Part shown: piece after piece, positions 25,407 to 32,804 of the stretch | How positions within the stretch are numbered: the first letter of the stretch is position 1 | Layout of the letters: every line of letters starts with the position of its first letter | Assembly: GCF_947498015.1 (NCBI RefSeq) | Contig: NZ_CANMIR010000004.1 | Span: 186,001 to 250,000, forward strand | Direction of reading: 5' to 3' | DNA: 64,000 bases | Source: an uncultured Neptuniibacter sp. | GTDB lineage: Bacteria > Pseudomonadota > Gammaproteobacteria > Pseudomonadales > Balneatricaceae | The notes under the pieces: generated by a model | Told to the model about the DNA's origin: nothing | Seen by the model: only the letters and a program-made list of their open reading frames with translations | Database searches by the model: none | Position numbers and translations under genes: made by a program

Positions 25407-25736
25407 TTATTCACTGCTAACCGGCTTGAGCATGACTTTACTGGCCCAGACTTTCAGGGGTGTTTTACCCTGCTCGGGGCTTAATTCAAATTGGCAGATC
25501 ATGATATCACTTTCCGGGCACTGGCGGATAATCGCTTTTGCGTTGGCCGGTGCTGGAAAACAACCCTCTTTTGGCGGGGAGCCCACACCATAAAGAGACC
25601 AAGTAAGCAGCTGTTGGTAAGCCTCGCGGGTTTCACAAACAGTGTAGCTGTTGTCGATCACACGATAGGTGGATTCGGGGTCTGCCAGCAAACTGCTTGC
25701 GTAAAGCAGGGGCGCTGCCAGGGCTAGCTTATTCAT
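25407..25736 (-). CDS. Hypothetical periplasmic protein with four cysteines
   Basis: 109 residues. Signal peptide MNKLALAAPLLYASSLLA, then a small domain with four cysteines (TVCETRE, EGCFPAP, RQCPESD, MICQFEL) likely paired as disulfides. No family recognised. It starts after an AGGAGATAG-type ribosome site and is 36 bp from the O-methyltransferase gene, so could share its transcript. Confidence 0.75.
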   Translation of the reverse strand: MNKLALAAPLLYASSLLADPESTYRVIDNSYTVCETREAYQQLLTWSLYGVGSPPKEGCFPAPANAKAIIRQCPESDIMICQFELSPEQGKTPLKVWASKVMLKPVSSE

Positions 25737-25850
25737 GCTCTATCTCCTGCTTGTATCCTGCGCTCTTATTGATCCTCAAACTGGAATGGATCGGTTTGCT
25801 AGATGATGTCAGGGGCACCGATCTGTAAGAATGTCGGTGCAGGCAATGTA

Positions 25851-26897
25851 TCAGCGTTGTGTGAGACCTGCCCAGTCAAGGTCTTTCAAACGTTTCTCGG
25901 CGATATAGTAGAGGGTGCAACCGGGTTTGACCCGCTTATCAAGAGCGGGGTTTACCTCAGGCTTACCGTCGCTGTCGAGATCTACGGCTATCAGAGTCGC
26001 TCCATAGTGTTCCTTCATCGGGATGTAGAGGTCTCGTACCGAGATTTCAGGCAGTTTTTCTGGCATGACGGTTGAGTACTGTGTCATACCTGTATCAGCG
26101 CTAAGGAGCTCATGATGTAAAATGCTGGATCCTGGGTCCATTGCCGATTTCACCATCATCTCCGTTGAAACTGAGGGGGTGCACTCGATATTTGGGCAGT
26201 GTTGTTTCAGCAGTTTGCTTAAATTTTCATCGCGGAAATAAGCAATAATATGCGCGGTTTGATTCAGATTGGAGATGTTCAGGGCAGCGCTGAGCGTTTG
26301 GTCATCCTGAGCGCAATCGACAATGATTGTTGAGGCGTCCTCTATATCAGCCCTTTTTAGGTCGCTGTCATCATTCAGTGATCGTGCGCGTACAAATTCG
26401 ATCGTACCCGGCATGGGATTTTCCATCTCTTCAGCTACACAGAGGCAGATATCGCGATTGAGGTGTTGCTTCGCTTCTGTTTTTAGGAGTTTAAGCAGGG
26501 GGAGGGTGCGCTGTTCATTCCATCCGACAACGACGATGTGTTTATCTAAGTTAAGTTCTTTCAGGCCCATGACACCTTTTCTCCACTGAAACGCACTAAA
26601 TGCTGCAAATTTACCGGCGGTCAGAGCAAATATGCCCAGACCAAAGGGGATTATATAAAATGCGGCAATCATTTTGCCTACGGGGGTTTCGGGCGACAGG
26701 TCACCATAACCAACGGTCGAAGCGGTAACGATCAGCCAGTAGATAAAATCCTGTCCAGTAATGTTTTGTTCCTTAGCCAAATAAAGGAACAACCAGCTAC
26801 TACTACCATATAAAAGCACTAGGGCAAGAACCGCCTGCCATCGCATATTTTTAAAATGACGGTAGATCAGTTTCCGTAAGCTTTTGAAAACCAGCAT
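25851..26897 (-). CDS. Potassium channel family protein with RCK/TrkA-N domains
   Basis: 348 residues: TM1 about 21-40, pore helix and selectivity filter TVGYGD at 61-66, TM2 about 76-98, then a cytoplasmic Rossmann-type RCK/TrkA-N domain beginning HIVVVGWNEQRTLPLLKLL and a second TrkA-C-like portion near the C-terminus. This is the two-TM layout of MthK/Kch-type K+ channels gated by bound ligands or ions. It is monocistronic on the minus strand. A candidate small RNA or leader ends in a terminator just 74 bp upstream of its start. Confidence 0.92.
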   Translation of the reverse strand: MLVFKSLRKLIYRHFKNMRWQAVLALVLLYGSSSWLFLYLAKEQNITGQDFIYWLIVTASTVGYGDLSPETPVGKMIAAFYIIPFGLGIFALTAGKFAAFSAFQWRKGVMGLKELNLDKHIVVVGWNEQRTLPLLKLLKTEAKQHLNRDICLCVAEEMENPMPGTIEFVRARSLNDDSDLKRADIEDASTIIVDCAQDDQTLSAALNISNLNQTAHIIAYFRDENLSKLLKQHCPNIECTPSVSTEMMVKSAMDPGSSILHHELLSADTGMTQYSTVMPEKLPEISVRDLYIPMKEHYGATLIAVDLDSDGKPEVNPALDKRVKPGCTLYYIAEKRLKDLDWAGLTQR

Positions 26898-26970
26898 GAA
26901 AAACTCGCAACTGTTCTGTGTGGCAGGGATTCTAACCTGTGGGGCGGGTGGCTAGCAAAACCCAGATAGC

Positions 26971-27002
26971 AAAAAAAAAGCGTCACCTGTGAAAGGAAAC
27001 GC
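26971..27002 (-). terminator. Rho-independent terminator of the candidate RNA
   Basis: Read on the minus strand: GCGT, TT, CCT, loop TTCAC, AGG, TG, ACGC, then nine T. It lies upstream of the K+ channel start rather than after a gene, so it must end an upstream transcript. Confidence 0.8.
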
Positions 27003-27089
27003 CTGAAAATGGATGGTAACCCTCAAGGGGCTGAGCGGGTGTGAGCCCAGTTAAACTCTCTCGGGTCGAGCCATTAATTTGGTGAATAC
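26971..27089 (-). ncRNA. Candidate small RNA or attenuated leader upstream of the K+ channel gene
   Basis: On the minus strand a TTGATA-16-TATACT promoter (27123-27096) predicts a start near 27089. The transcript would carry CUCG-ACC-CGAG, GGGCU...AGCCC and CCC-UUGA-GGG hairpins and end at a strong terminator, GCGT...ACGC with inner CCT/AGG, and nine U (26971-27002). The predicted RNA is about 120 nt with no reading frame. The channel gene starts 74 bp further on, so it is either a free sRNA or a leader whose terminator controls the channel. It matches no riboswitch consensus I could recall. Confidence 0.55.
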
Positions 27090-27095
27090 CGGGTA

Positions 27096-27123
27096 AGTAT
27101 ATAAGCATTACCTTAAATATCAA
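27096..27123 (-). promoter_or_regulatory. Sigma-70-type promoter of the candidate RNA
   Basis: The -35 element TTGATA (27123-27118) and -10 element TATACT (27101-27096) are separated by 16 bp on the minus strand, in otherwise non-coding DNA. It points into the structured region ending at the terminator. Confidence 0.6.
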
Positions 27124-27252
27124 TATGGAATAACTATATGTAGTAAAGTTTGCTTGTTGGGCTGGCCTATCGTACCACTCAGGTTAACAGGGTGATTGAA
27201 AAGCCTTACAATGCAGGCTCTTAACTGATTTTAACTGACCGGAGAGCATGTT

Positions 27253-27612
27253 GTGCCGCATATTGAACCACTGATTATTTTTCTGGTAACGGGCATGGTT
27301 TCTATGTCAGCAGCACTCAGTGCAGGTGCCCTTAATAAACTACCGGATGAAGATAAGCCGGCATTTGCCTCCGGTCGTAATGGCATGGTAACCATCATTA
27401 TGGCGGGCAATCTCGCCGCGATCACACTGCTTTTCTCAATGGCATATGGGTTCTCAAATCTAGATTGGTGGATCCCTCTGTTGTGCATGTTTATTACGTT
27501 CCCTGTGGCCCACGTTGTTGTTATCCAGCAGGTGCTTGGCGATGTGAAAACGTTGTTACTGGCGTCTCCTCTGGTTATCGGCTCTATGGTTGCCCTTTAC
27601 CTCTATTGGTAA
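27253..27612 (+). CDS. Small membrane protein, unknown function
   Basis: 119 residues with four hydrophobic helices (about 6-25, 45-65, 72-90 and 98-117). It begins at GTG 27253 with GGAGAG upstream. No family recognised. It is six bases upstream of rmuC and probably co-transcribed with it. The residues joining the first two helices (NKLPDEDKPAFASGRNG) are polar. Confidence 0.75.
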   Translation: MPHIEPLIIFLVTGMVSMSAALSAGALNKLPDEDKPAFASGRNGMVTIIMAGNLAAITLLFSMAYGFSNLDWWIPLLCMFITFPVAHVVVIQQVLGDVKTLLLASPLVIGSMVALYLYW

Positions 27613-27618
27613 CATTTT

Positions 27619-29073
27619 ATGCAAACTGCGCTGACTGTATCTGATTGGCAGCCTCTTCTGTTGGGGATCGGGATCGGTGGCGTATCAATCCTGATTATCT
27701 ACGCCTTTATATTTAGCCGGACTAAGCGATCCTGGCAGGATGCTTTATCTGGCTCTGAGCTGCAGTTGGAGCGGGTGCAGAGTGAGAACAGCGTGATCAG
27801 GCAGCAGCTTGATCTGCAGCAAAATGAAGTTCATCAGTGCCAGCTGAAAGTAACCCGGCTTGAAGAACGGCTGTTGAACCTTAATCAACAGCATGAGCAT
27901 CTTGTCTCTGATAAACATCAGCTCGAACGAAAGCTAGAACAGGCGCTTTTCCAGCTCGCTGACCGCAATGAGGTGATAGCTGAGACCGAGGCCCGTTTGG
28001 AATCAGAACGTGTCGCACACAGCGACAAATTGAAGATGCTTGAAGAGGCGCGCAGCCAGCTAAAGCAAGAGTTCCAAAATCTGGCTAATCGTATATTTGA
28101 TGAGAAAGCTCAGCGTTTTACTCAATCCAACACCGAAAATATGGGGCATCTCCTAAATCCGCTCAAAGAGCAGATCGGTGAGTTTAAGCGCCGGGTTGAA
28201 GATGCTTACGATAAAGAAGCGAAAGATCGTCGCGCCCTGTATGAGCAGATCGGGCATTTAAAACAGCTTAATCAGCAGATGAGTGCTGATGCGATTAACC
28301 TGACCAACGCCCTGAAGGGGGAGAACAAGACTCAAGGCAACTGGGGAGAGGTTGTCCTTGAAAGGGCGCTGGAGGAATCCGGGTTGCGTAAAGGGTACGA
28401 ATTTGAGTTGCAGGTCTCTGTGACGCAGGAAAACAGGCGCTACCAGCCAGATGCCATCATCCGTCTTCCTGACGGTAAAGATGTTATTGTAGATGCCAAA
28501 GTCTCCCTTACAGCATACGAACAATACTGTTCTGTTGAACCAGTAGAGGAAAAGACACGTTTGCTGAAGGAACATCTGCTATCCATTCGGGGGCATATAA
28601 AAGGCCTCGGGGATAAAGCCTACCAGTCACTGGACGGGGTTCGTTCACTCGATTTTGTGCTGCTCTTCATTCCTGTGGAGGGGGCATTTTTACTCGCTCT
28701 GGAGAAAGAGCCCGGTTTATTCAAAGACGCTTTTGACCGTAACATCATGCTGGTCAGCCCCTCTACGCTGATGGTGACACTCAGGACAATCCACAATATC
28801 TGGCGTTATGAACACCAGAATCAGAATGCTAAAGAGATCGCACGCCGTGGGGGGGAGCTGCATGATAAATTTGTCGGTTTTGTAGAATCTGTTGATGAGA
28901 TCGGCAGGAACCTCAACCGGACCCAGCAAGCCTTCGATACCGCACACAAACGGCTAAGCAGTGGGCGTGGAAACCTGATTAATCAGGTGGCTATGCTAAA
29001 AGAACTGGGGGCTGACGGTAAAAAGGCACTATCAGCGGATCTGATCGAAAAGGCCTCTCAAGAGGATTGCTGA
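27619..29073 (+). CDS. rmuC: DNA recombination protein RmuC
   Basis: 484 residues: an N-terminal membrane anchor (about 12-30), a long coiled coil (about 40-165) and the RmuC nuclease-like core with GNWGEVVLERALEESGLRKG, YQPDAIIRLPDGKDVIVDAK and VSLTAYEQY, the PD-(D/E)XK-like motifs of the family. RmuC limits inversions at short repeats in E. coli. Length matches the family. The stop overlaps the start of the next gene (TGATG). Confidence 0.96.
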   Translation: MQTALTVSDWQPLLLGIGIGGVSILIIYAFIFSRTKRSWQDALSGSELQLERVQSENSVIRQQLDLQQNEVHQCQLKVTRLEERLLNLNQQHEHLVSDKHQLERKLEQALFQLADRNEVIAETEARLESERVAHSDKLKMLEEARSQLKQEFQNLANRIFDEKAQRFTQSNTENMGHLLNPLKEQIGEFKRRVEDAYDKEAKDRRALYEQIGHLKQLNQQMSADAINLTNALKGENKTQGNWGEVVLERALEESGLRKGYEFELQVSVTQENRRYQPDAIIRLPDGKDVIVDAKVSLTAYEQYCSVEPVEEKTRLLKEHLLSIRGHIKGLGDKAYQSLDGVRSLDFVLLFIPVEGAFLLALEKEPGLFKDAFDRNIMLVSPSTLMVTLRTIHNIWRYEHQNQNAKEIARRGGELHDKFVGFVESVDEIGRNLNRTQQAFDTAHKRLSSGRGNLINQVAMLKELGADGKKALSADLIEKASQEDC

Positions 29074-29708
29074 TGATCTCTGTAATCGGTTATGGATCAT
29101 TGCTCTCTGAAGCCTCTGCTCGGGAGACTGTTCCCGGTCTGAAAAATTTCCGGATTGTCGAAGTGCCGGGGTATAAGCGTATTTTCAACAAGGTGGGGAT
29201 TGTGTTCCTGAGCCGCTATCAGGCGGACCCTGCATCGAAAACGCTTGCCTCCTGTTCAACGCTGGCAGATGAGCATTCTTCTATCATCTGTAGCCAGTTT
29301 GAATGTACATCGGATGATTATGCTGCTCTGGAGGAGAGGGAGCATCGCTTTAACTGGATTCAGGTTGATACGCGCTCCAGCAGTGGAGATATCTCCAAAG
29401 GGTATATGTGCACAACCTCCTCAGATCAATACTACCGTACCCGTAAATGCCGCACTGCTGAAGAGTATCAGAGCCGTGTGGGGCAGTTCTATGATGGCCT
29501 TATCTGGCGGAATGATATTCTGCCATATCCACGTTACCTCTCATTCTGTCTACAAGCAGCTGAGGCTTTAGGAGAGGACGTGCTGGATAATTTTCTGGAT
29601 CACAGCTACCTGGCAGATGGAAAAACCTCTATACGCACCTATCTCGACACTAGTGAATTAATGAAGGGTTGGCGACAGTTTGATTGTGGGTATCGCTACT
29701 CGAAGTAG
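29073..29708 (+). CDS. Gamma-glutamylcyclotransferase-like protein
   Basis: About 211 residues from ATG 29073, which overlaps the rmuC stop and has AAGAGGA upstream; a TTG at 29067 is less likely. The N-terminal VIGYGSLLSEASARETVPG has the YGSL substrate loop of the GGCT/BtrG fold, and the acidic residue in LEEREHRFNW may be the catalytic Glu. Such proteins cleave gamma-glutamyl-amine bonds to give 5-oxoproline, but the exact substrate cannot be told. Probably a passenger of the rmuC transcript. Confidence 0.75.
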   Translation: MISVIGYGSLLSEASARETVPGLKNFRIVEVPGYKRIFNKVGIVFLSRYQADPASKTLASCSTLADEHSSIICSQFECTSDDYAALEEREHRFNWIQVDTRSSSGDISKGYMCTTSSDQYYRTRKCRTAEEYQSRVGQFYDGLIWRNDILPYPRYLSFCLQAAEALGEDVLDNFLDHSYLADGKTSIRTYLDTSELMKGWRQFDCGYRYSK

Positions 29709-29736
29709 GGTGTTTGAATAATATTCATACAGTTTT

Positions 29737-29754
29737 AGGGCTGATTCAGGCCCT
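29737..29754 (+). terminator. Weak terminator after the cyclotransferase-like gene
   Basis: A hairpin AGGGC / GCCCT around TGATTCAG followed by TTATTTC, 30 bp after the stop. The U-run is poor, so it may be only partial. Confidence 0.4.
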
Positions 29755-29816
29755 TATTTCGTTATATTTTCCATTTAAAATAAAATCAATAGCCGGTTAT
29801 GATTTTTTCTGATTAA

Positions 29817-29929
29817 TCAAAATTAATATTTGAAATTTATTTAAATTGTCAATATTAAATATTGATTGTTTCGTAATTAGTCAATATTAAGTTTTGATTT
29901 GTACTATTTTCTTCAAAAGTAAATTTTGA
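29817..29929. repeat. Array of four 17-bp palindromes with exact 32-bp period
   Basis: TCAAAATTAATATTTGA (29817), TCAATATTAAATATTGA (29849), TCAATATTAAGTTTTGA (29881) and TCAAAAGTAAATTTTGA (29913) each start exactly 32 bp after the previous one. Consensus TCAAWANTAANTWTTGA. A decayed copy with intact ends, TCAATAGCCGGTTATGA, is at 29786. The spacers are unrelated, so this is not a tandem duplication. A period of about three helical turns puts all sites on one face of the DNA, as for a cooperatively binding repressor. Confidence 0.75.
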
Positions 29930-30145
29930 TTTTTATTTATTTTTTAACCTGTTGAAACAAATGGGTATATTCTTTTTAAGCCAGATGTTTTAATATTTTA
30001 CTCTCTGTAGCTGTTTGAAATTTATGAAGATTTTTTTCTAAACCTTGAGACAAACTGGCCGATAGAATAATAAGACGGTTTTTTTGATGATGTTTTTATC
30101 TGACTAAAAAGTAGCCAAAAGATAAAAAATTTCATCGAAAAAAGG

Positions 30146-30173
30146 TTGGTTTGTTTATAGCAATAAGTAAAAT
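30146..30173 (+). promoter_or_regulatory. Possible ftsA promoter
   Basis: TTGGTT (30146-30151) and TAAAAT (30168-30173) with a 16-bp spacer, about 34 bp before the ftsA ATG. In AT-rich DNA such matches are common, so this is tentative. Confidence 0.3.
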
Positions 30174-30206
30174 TAGGGTTGTATAGAAAAATACTCGGCA
30201 AAAACC

Positions 30207-31445
30207 ATGACAGTTCACTCAAAAATGATCGTTGCGCTTGATATTGGTACCTCTAAGGTTGTTTGCCTTGTAGGGGAGATCAATCTTGATAGCTCAATTG
30301 ATATTGTCGGTATCGGATCTCATCCATCGAGTGGGCTTAAAAAAGGCGTAGTAGTAAACATCGAATCAACCGTTAGCTCTATTCAGCGTGCGGTAGAAGA
30401 AGCTGAGCTGATGGCGGGTTGTAAAATTCACTCGGTAACCGTTGGAATCGCCGGTAATCACATCAGTAGCCTGAATTCACATGGGATTGTTGCAGTACGT
30501 GATCGTGAAGTAACCGAATACGATCTGGAGCGGGTCATCGATGCTGCGAGAGCCGTAGCGATCCCGGCGGATCAGAAGATTTTACATATCCTGCCTCAGG
30601 AATATGAGATTGATAATTCTGAGGGGATAAGGGAACCGTTAGGTATGTCGGGTGTTCGCCTGGAGGCGAAAGTGCATCTTGTAACGGGTTCCGTTAATGC
30701 AGCACAAAACATTGATAAGTGTGTCCGCCGTTGCGGTCTTGACGTTGACAATCTGGTGCTTGAACAACTGGCGTCGAGTTATTCTGTCTTAACAGAGGAT
30801 GAGAAAGAGCTGGGTGTTTGTATGGTAGATATCGGAGGGGGAACCTCAGATATATCTATCTTCACTGGGGGAGCTATCCGTCATACGGCAGTAATTCCGA
30901 TCGCAGGTGATCAGGTCACAAACGATATCGCGATGGCCCTGAGAACTCCTATGCAGCATGCTGAGGAGATCAAAATTAAATATGCCTGTGCTTTGGCGCA
31001 GCTTGCCGGGCCGGGTGAAACCATTATGGTGCCGGGGGTTGGGGATCGTCCTTCGAGAACATTATCACGTCAGGCATTGGCTGAGGTGGTCGAACCACGT
31101 TATGAGGAGCTGTTCAAGCTGGTACAGAAAGAGCTGCGCCGTAGTGGTTTTGAAGAACTGGTAGCAGCAGGCATCGTATTGACCGGCGGTACTTCCAAGA
31201 TGGAAGGGGCCGTTGAGTTAGCTGAAGAGATATTCCATATGCCAGTTCGGCTGGCAACACCTTACGGTGTAAGGGGATTAGAAGATATTTTACAAAATCC
31301 GATCTTTGCAACAGGGATCGGGTTGTTGCAATACGCGCATGAAGATCAGGGGGGTGAGCCGGCTGAAGAGGTCGTGGAAGCTGAGTTGATTGAACGTGCA
31401 AGTGTTTTGAATAGGATGAAAACCTGGTTTCAGGGTAATTTCTGA
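30207..31445 (+). CDS. ftsA: Cell division protein FtsA
   Basis: 412 residues of the actin-like FtsA. MIVALDIGTSKVVCLVGE (7-24) is the phosphate-1 motif and CMVDIGGGTSDISIFTGGAI the phosphate-2 motif; GIVLTGGTSKMEGA is the adenosine motif. The C-terminal amphipathic membrane-targeting helix is VLNRMKTWFQGNF. FtsA tethers FtsZ to the membrane and recruits the divisome. The Shine-Dalgarno is weak, in line with a low FtsA/FtsZ ratio. Unusually it is not preceded by ftsQ, ddl or murC but by rmuC-linked genes and a long regulatory gap. Confidence 0.97.
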   Translation: MTVHSKMIVALDIGTSKVVCLVGEINLDSSIDIVGIGSHPSSGLKKGVVVNIESTVSSIQRAVEEAELMAGCKIHSVTVGIAGNHISSLNSHGIVAVRDREVTEYDLERVIDAARAVAIPADQKILHILPQEYEIDNSEGIREPLGMSGVRLEAKVHLVTGSVNAAQNIDKCVRRCGLDVDNLVLEQLASSYSVLTEDEKELGVCMVDIGGGTSDISIFTGGAIRHTAVIPIAGDQVTNDIAMALRTPMQHAEEIKIKYACALAQLAGPGETIMVPGVGDRPSRTLSRQALAEVVEPRYEELFKLVQKELRRSGFEELVAAGIVLTGGTSKMEGAVELAEEIFHMPVRLATPYGVRGLEDILQNPIFATGIGLLQYAHEDQGGEPAEEVVEAELIERASVLNRMKTWFQGNF

Positions 31446-31524
31446 AACGATTGGGTTAACAGTAAGAACATAATTAAGCGCTGATCTAATAACAAAGCGC
31501 AAAAAAAACTGGAAGGAGATCGGT

Positions 31525-32745
31525 ATGTTTGAGTTAGCGGATAGCATTCCTCAAAGCGCCGTAATTAAAGTAGTTGGTGTTGGCGGCGGCGGTGGTAACG
31601 CTGTGCAGCATATGGTGACCTGCGATGTAGATGGTGTCGAGTTTATCTGTGCGAATACAGATGCTCAGGCGCTGGATAATATGCATTCACGCACTGTGAT
31701 CCAGATCGGCGGTGAACTGACCAAAGGGCTTGGAGCGGGTGCAAACCCAGAAGTTGGTCGGCAGGCGGCTCTGGAAGATCGGGAGCGCCTGGCTGAGATG
31801 CTTGAGGGTGCTGATATGGTATTCATCACTGCAGGAATGGGTGGTGGTACAGGTACCGGTGCAGCACCAATTGTGGCTGAAGTCGCAAAAGATCTGGGTA
31901 TATTGACAGTCGCGGTTGTGACGAAACCCTTTACGTTTGAAGGGCGAAAGCGCCTGAAAGTAGCTGATGAAGGGATTAAAGAACTTAAAGAGAATGTTGA
32001 CTCACTGATCATCATTCCTAACGAAAAGCTGTTACCGGTATTAGGCAAGAACACCAGCCTGATCAATGCATTCAATACAGCTAATGATGTTTTAAAAGGC
32101 GCTGTTCAGGGTATCGCTGATCTGATTATCCGTCCGGGTATGATCAACGTTGACTTTGCAGATGTCCGAACCGTCATGTCCGAAATGGGTATGGCGATGA
32201 TGGGTAGCGGTAGTGGCCGTGGCGAAGAGCGAGCAACAGAAGCGACAGAAGCTGCGATTAATAGCCCATTGCTTGAAGATGTGGACCTGAAGGGGGCGAG
32301 TGGCATTCTTGTGAATATCACCGCTGGTCTGGATCTCAGCTTGGGTGAGTTCTCAGAAGTAGGCAACATTGTTGAAGAGTATGCTTCTGAGAACGCCACT
32401 ATCGTCGTTGGTACCGTGATCGATCCGGAATTAACCGACGAACTTACAGTGACAGTTGTTGCTACAGGTCTGGGACGTGCTGAAGAGCAGCATGTTGATG
32501 TAGTTAACACTGGCACGGGGCGTGCCTCTGCAGTTGCGACCGCTGCGGGAGCTGCGACTGATTTTGATCAGCTTGAATTACCTGCTGTGATGCGTTCCGG
32601 CCGGAGTGAGGCGCCCAAAGAGCGTGCTCAACCGGTTGAGATTCATCGTGAGATCGAGCATGAACAGCCTGTTATGCAGAAAACTGGCACTGATGATCTG
32701 GAGTTCCTGGATATTCCAGCCTTCCTGCGCCGTCAGGCAGACTAA
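31525..32745 (+). CDS. ftsZ: Cell division protein FtsZ
   Basis: 406 residues, tubulin-like GTPase forming the Z-ring. The tubulin signature GGGTGTG is at 106-112, with T7-loop NVDFADVRTVM and the conserved C-terminal peptide DDLEFLDIPAFLRRQAD that binds FtsA and ZipA. A strong AAGGAGAT Shine-Dalgarno precedes ATG 31525, 79 bp after ftsA. lpxC, the usual next gene, is absent; a terminator follows immediately. All features are canonical, so this is a working FtsZ and not a divergent paralogue. Confidence 0.98.
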   Translation: MFELADSIPQSAVIKVVGVGGGGGNAVQHMVTCDVDGVEFICANTDAQALDNMHSRTVIQIGGELTKGLGAGANPEVGRQAALEDRERLAEMLEGADMVFITAGMGGGTGTGAAPIVAEVAKDLGILTVAVVTKPFTFEGRKRLKVADEGIKELKENVDSLIIIPNEKLLPVLGKNTSLINAFNTANDVLKGAVQGIADLIIRPGMINVDFADVRTVMSEMGMAMMGSGSGRGEERATEATEAAINSPLLEDVDLKGASGILVNITAGLDLSLGEFSEVGNIVEEYASENATIVVGTVIDPELTDELTVTVVATGLGRAEEQHVDVVNTGTGRASAVATAAGAATDFDQLELPAVMRSGRSEAPKERAQPVEIHREIEHEQPVMQKTGTDDLEFLDIPAFLRRQAD

Positions 32746-32773
32746 AAAGTTCTATACCTTCCAGGTATTACTT

Positions 32774-32803
32774 GGCCCGGTTGTTACAACCGGGCCTTTT
32801 TTT
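32774..32803. terminator. Terminator after ftsZ
   Basis: GGCCCGGTT / AACCGGGCC around the small loop GTTAC, followed by seven T. It ends the ftsA-ftsZ unit and abuts the stop of the convergent GGDEF gene. Confidence 0.9.
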
Positions 32804-32804
32804 A

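Larger units (their letters stand above)
29709..30206. other. Long AT-rich non-coding region upstream of ftsA
   Basis: About 500 bp with no convincing gene on either strand; a 66-codon minus-strand frame at 30022-30222 overlaps the ftsA start and has no family character. It contains the periodic palindrome array (29817-29929) and a possible promoter near 30146-30173, TTGGTT-16-TAAAAT. This is where ftsQ would normally be found. Confidence 0.7.

Noticed and set aside
26971-27089. 6S RNA or TPP riboswitch as identity of the RNA before the K+ channel gene
   Set aside because: Fragments such as CCUUGAGGGUUAC recalled 6S RNA and CUGAG recalled the TPP aptamer, but neither overall length nor arrangement fits.
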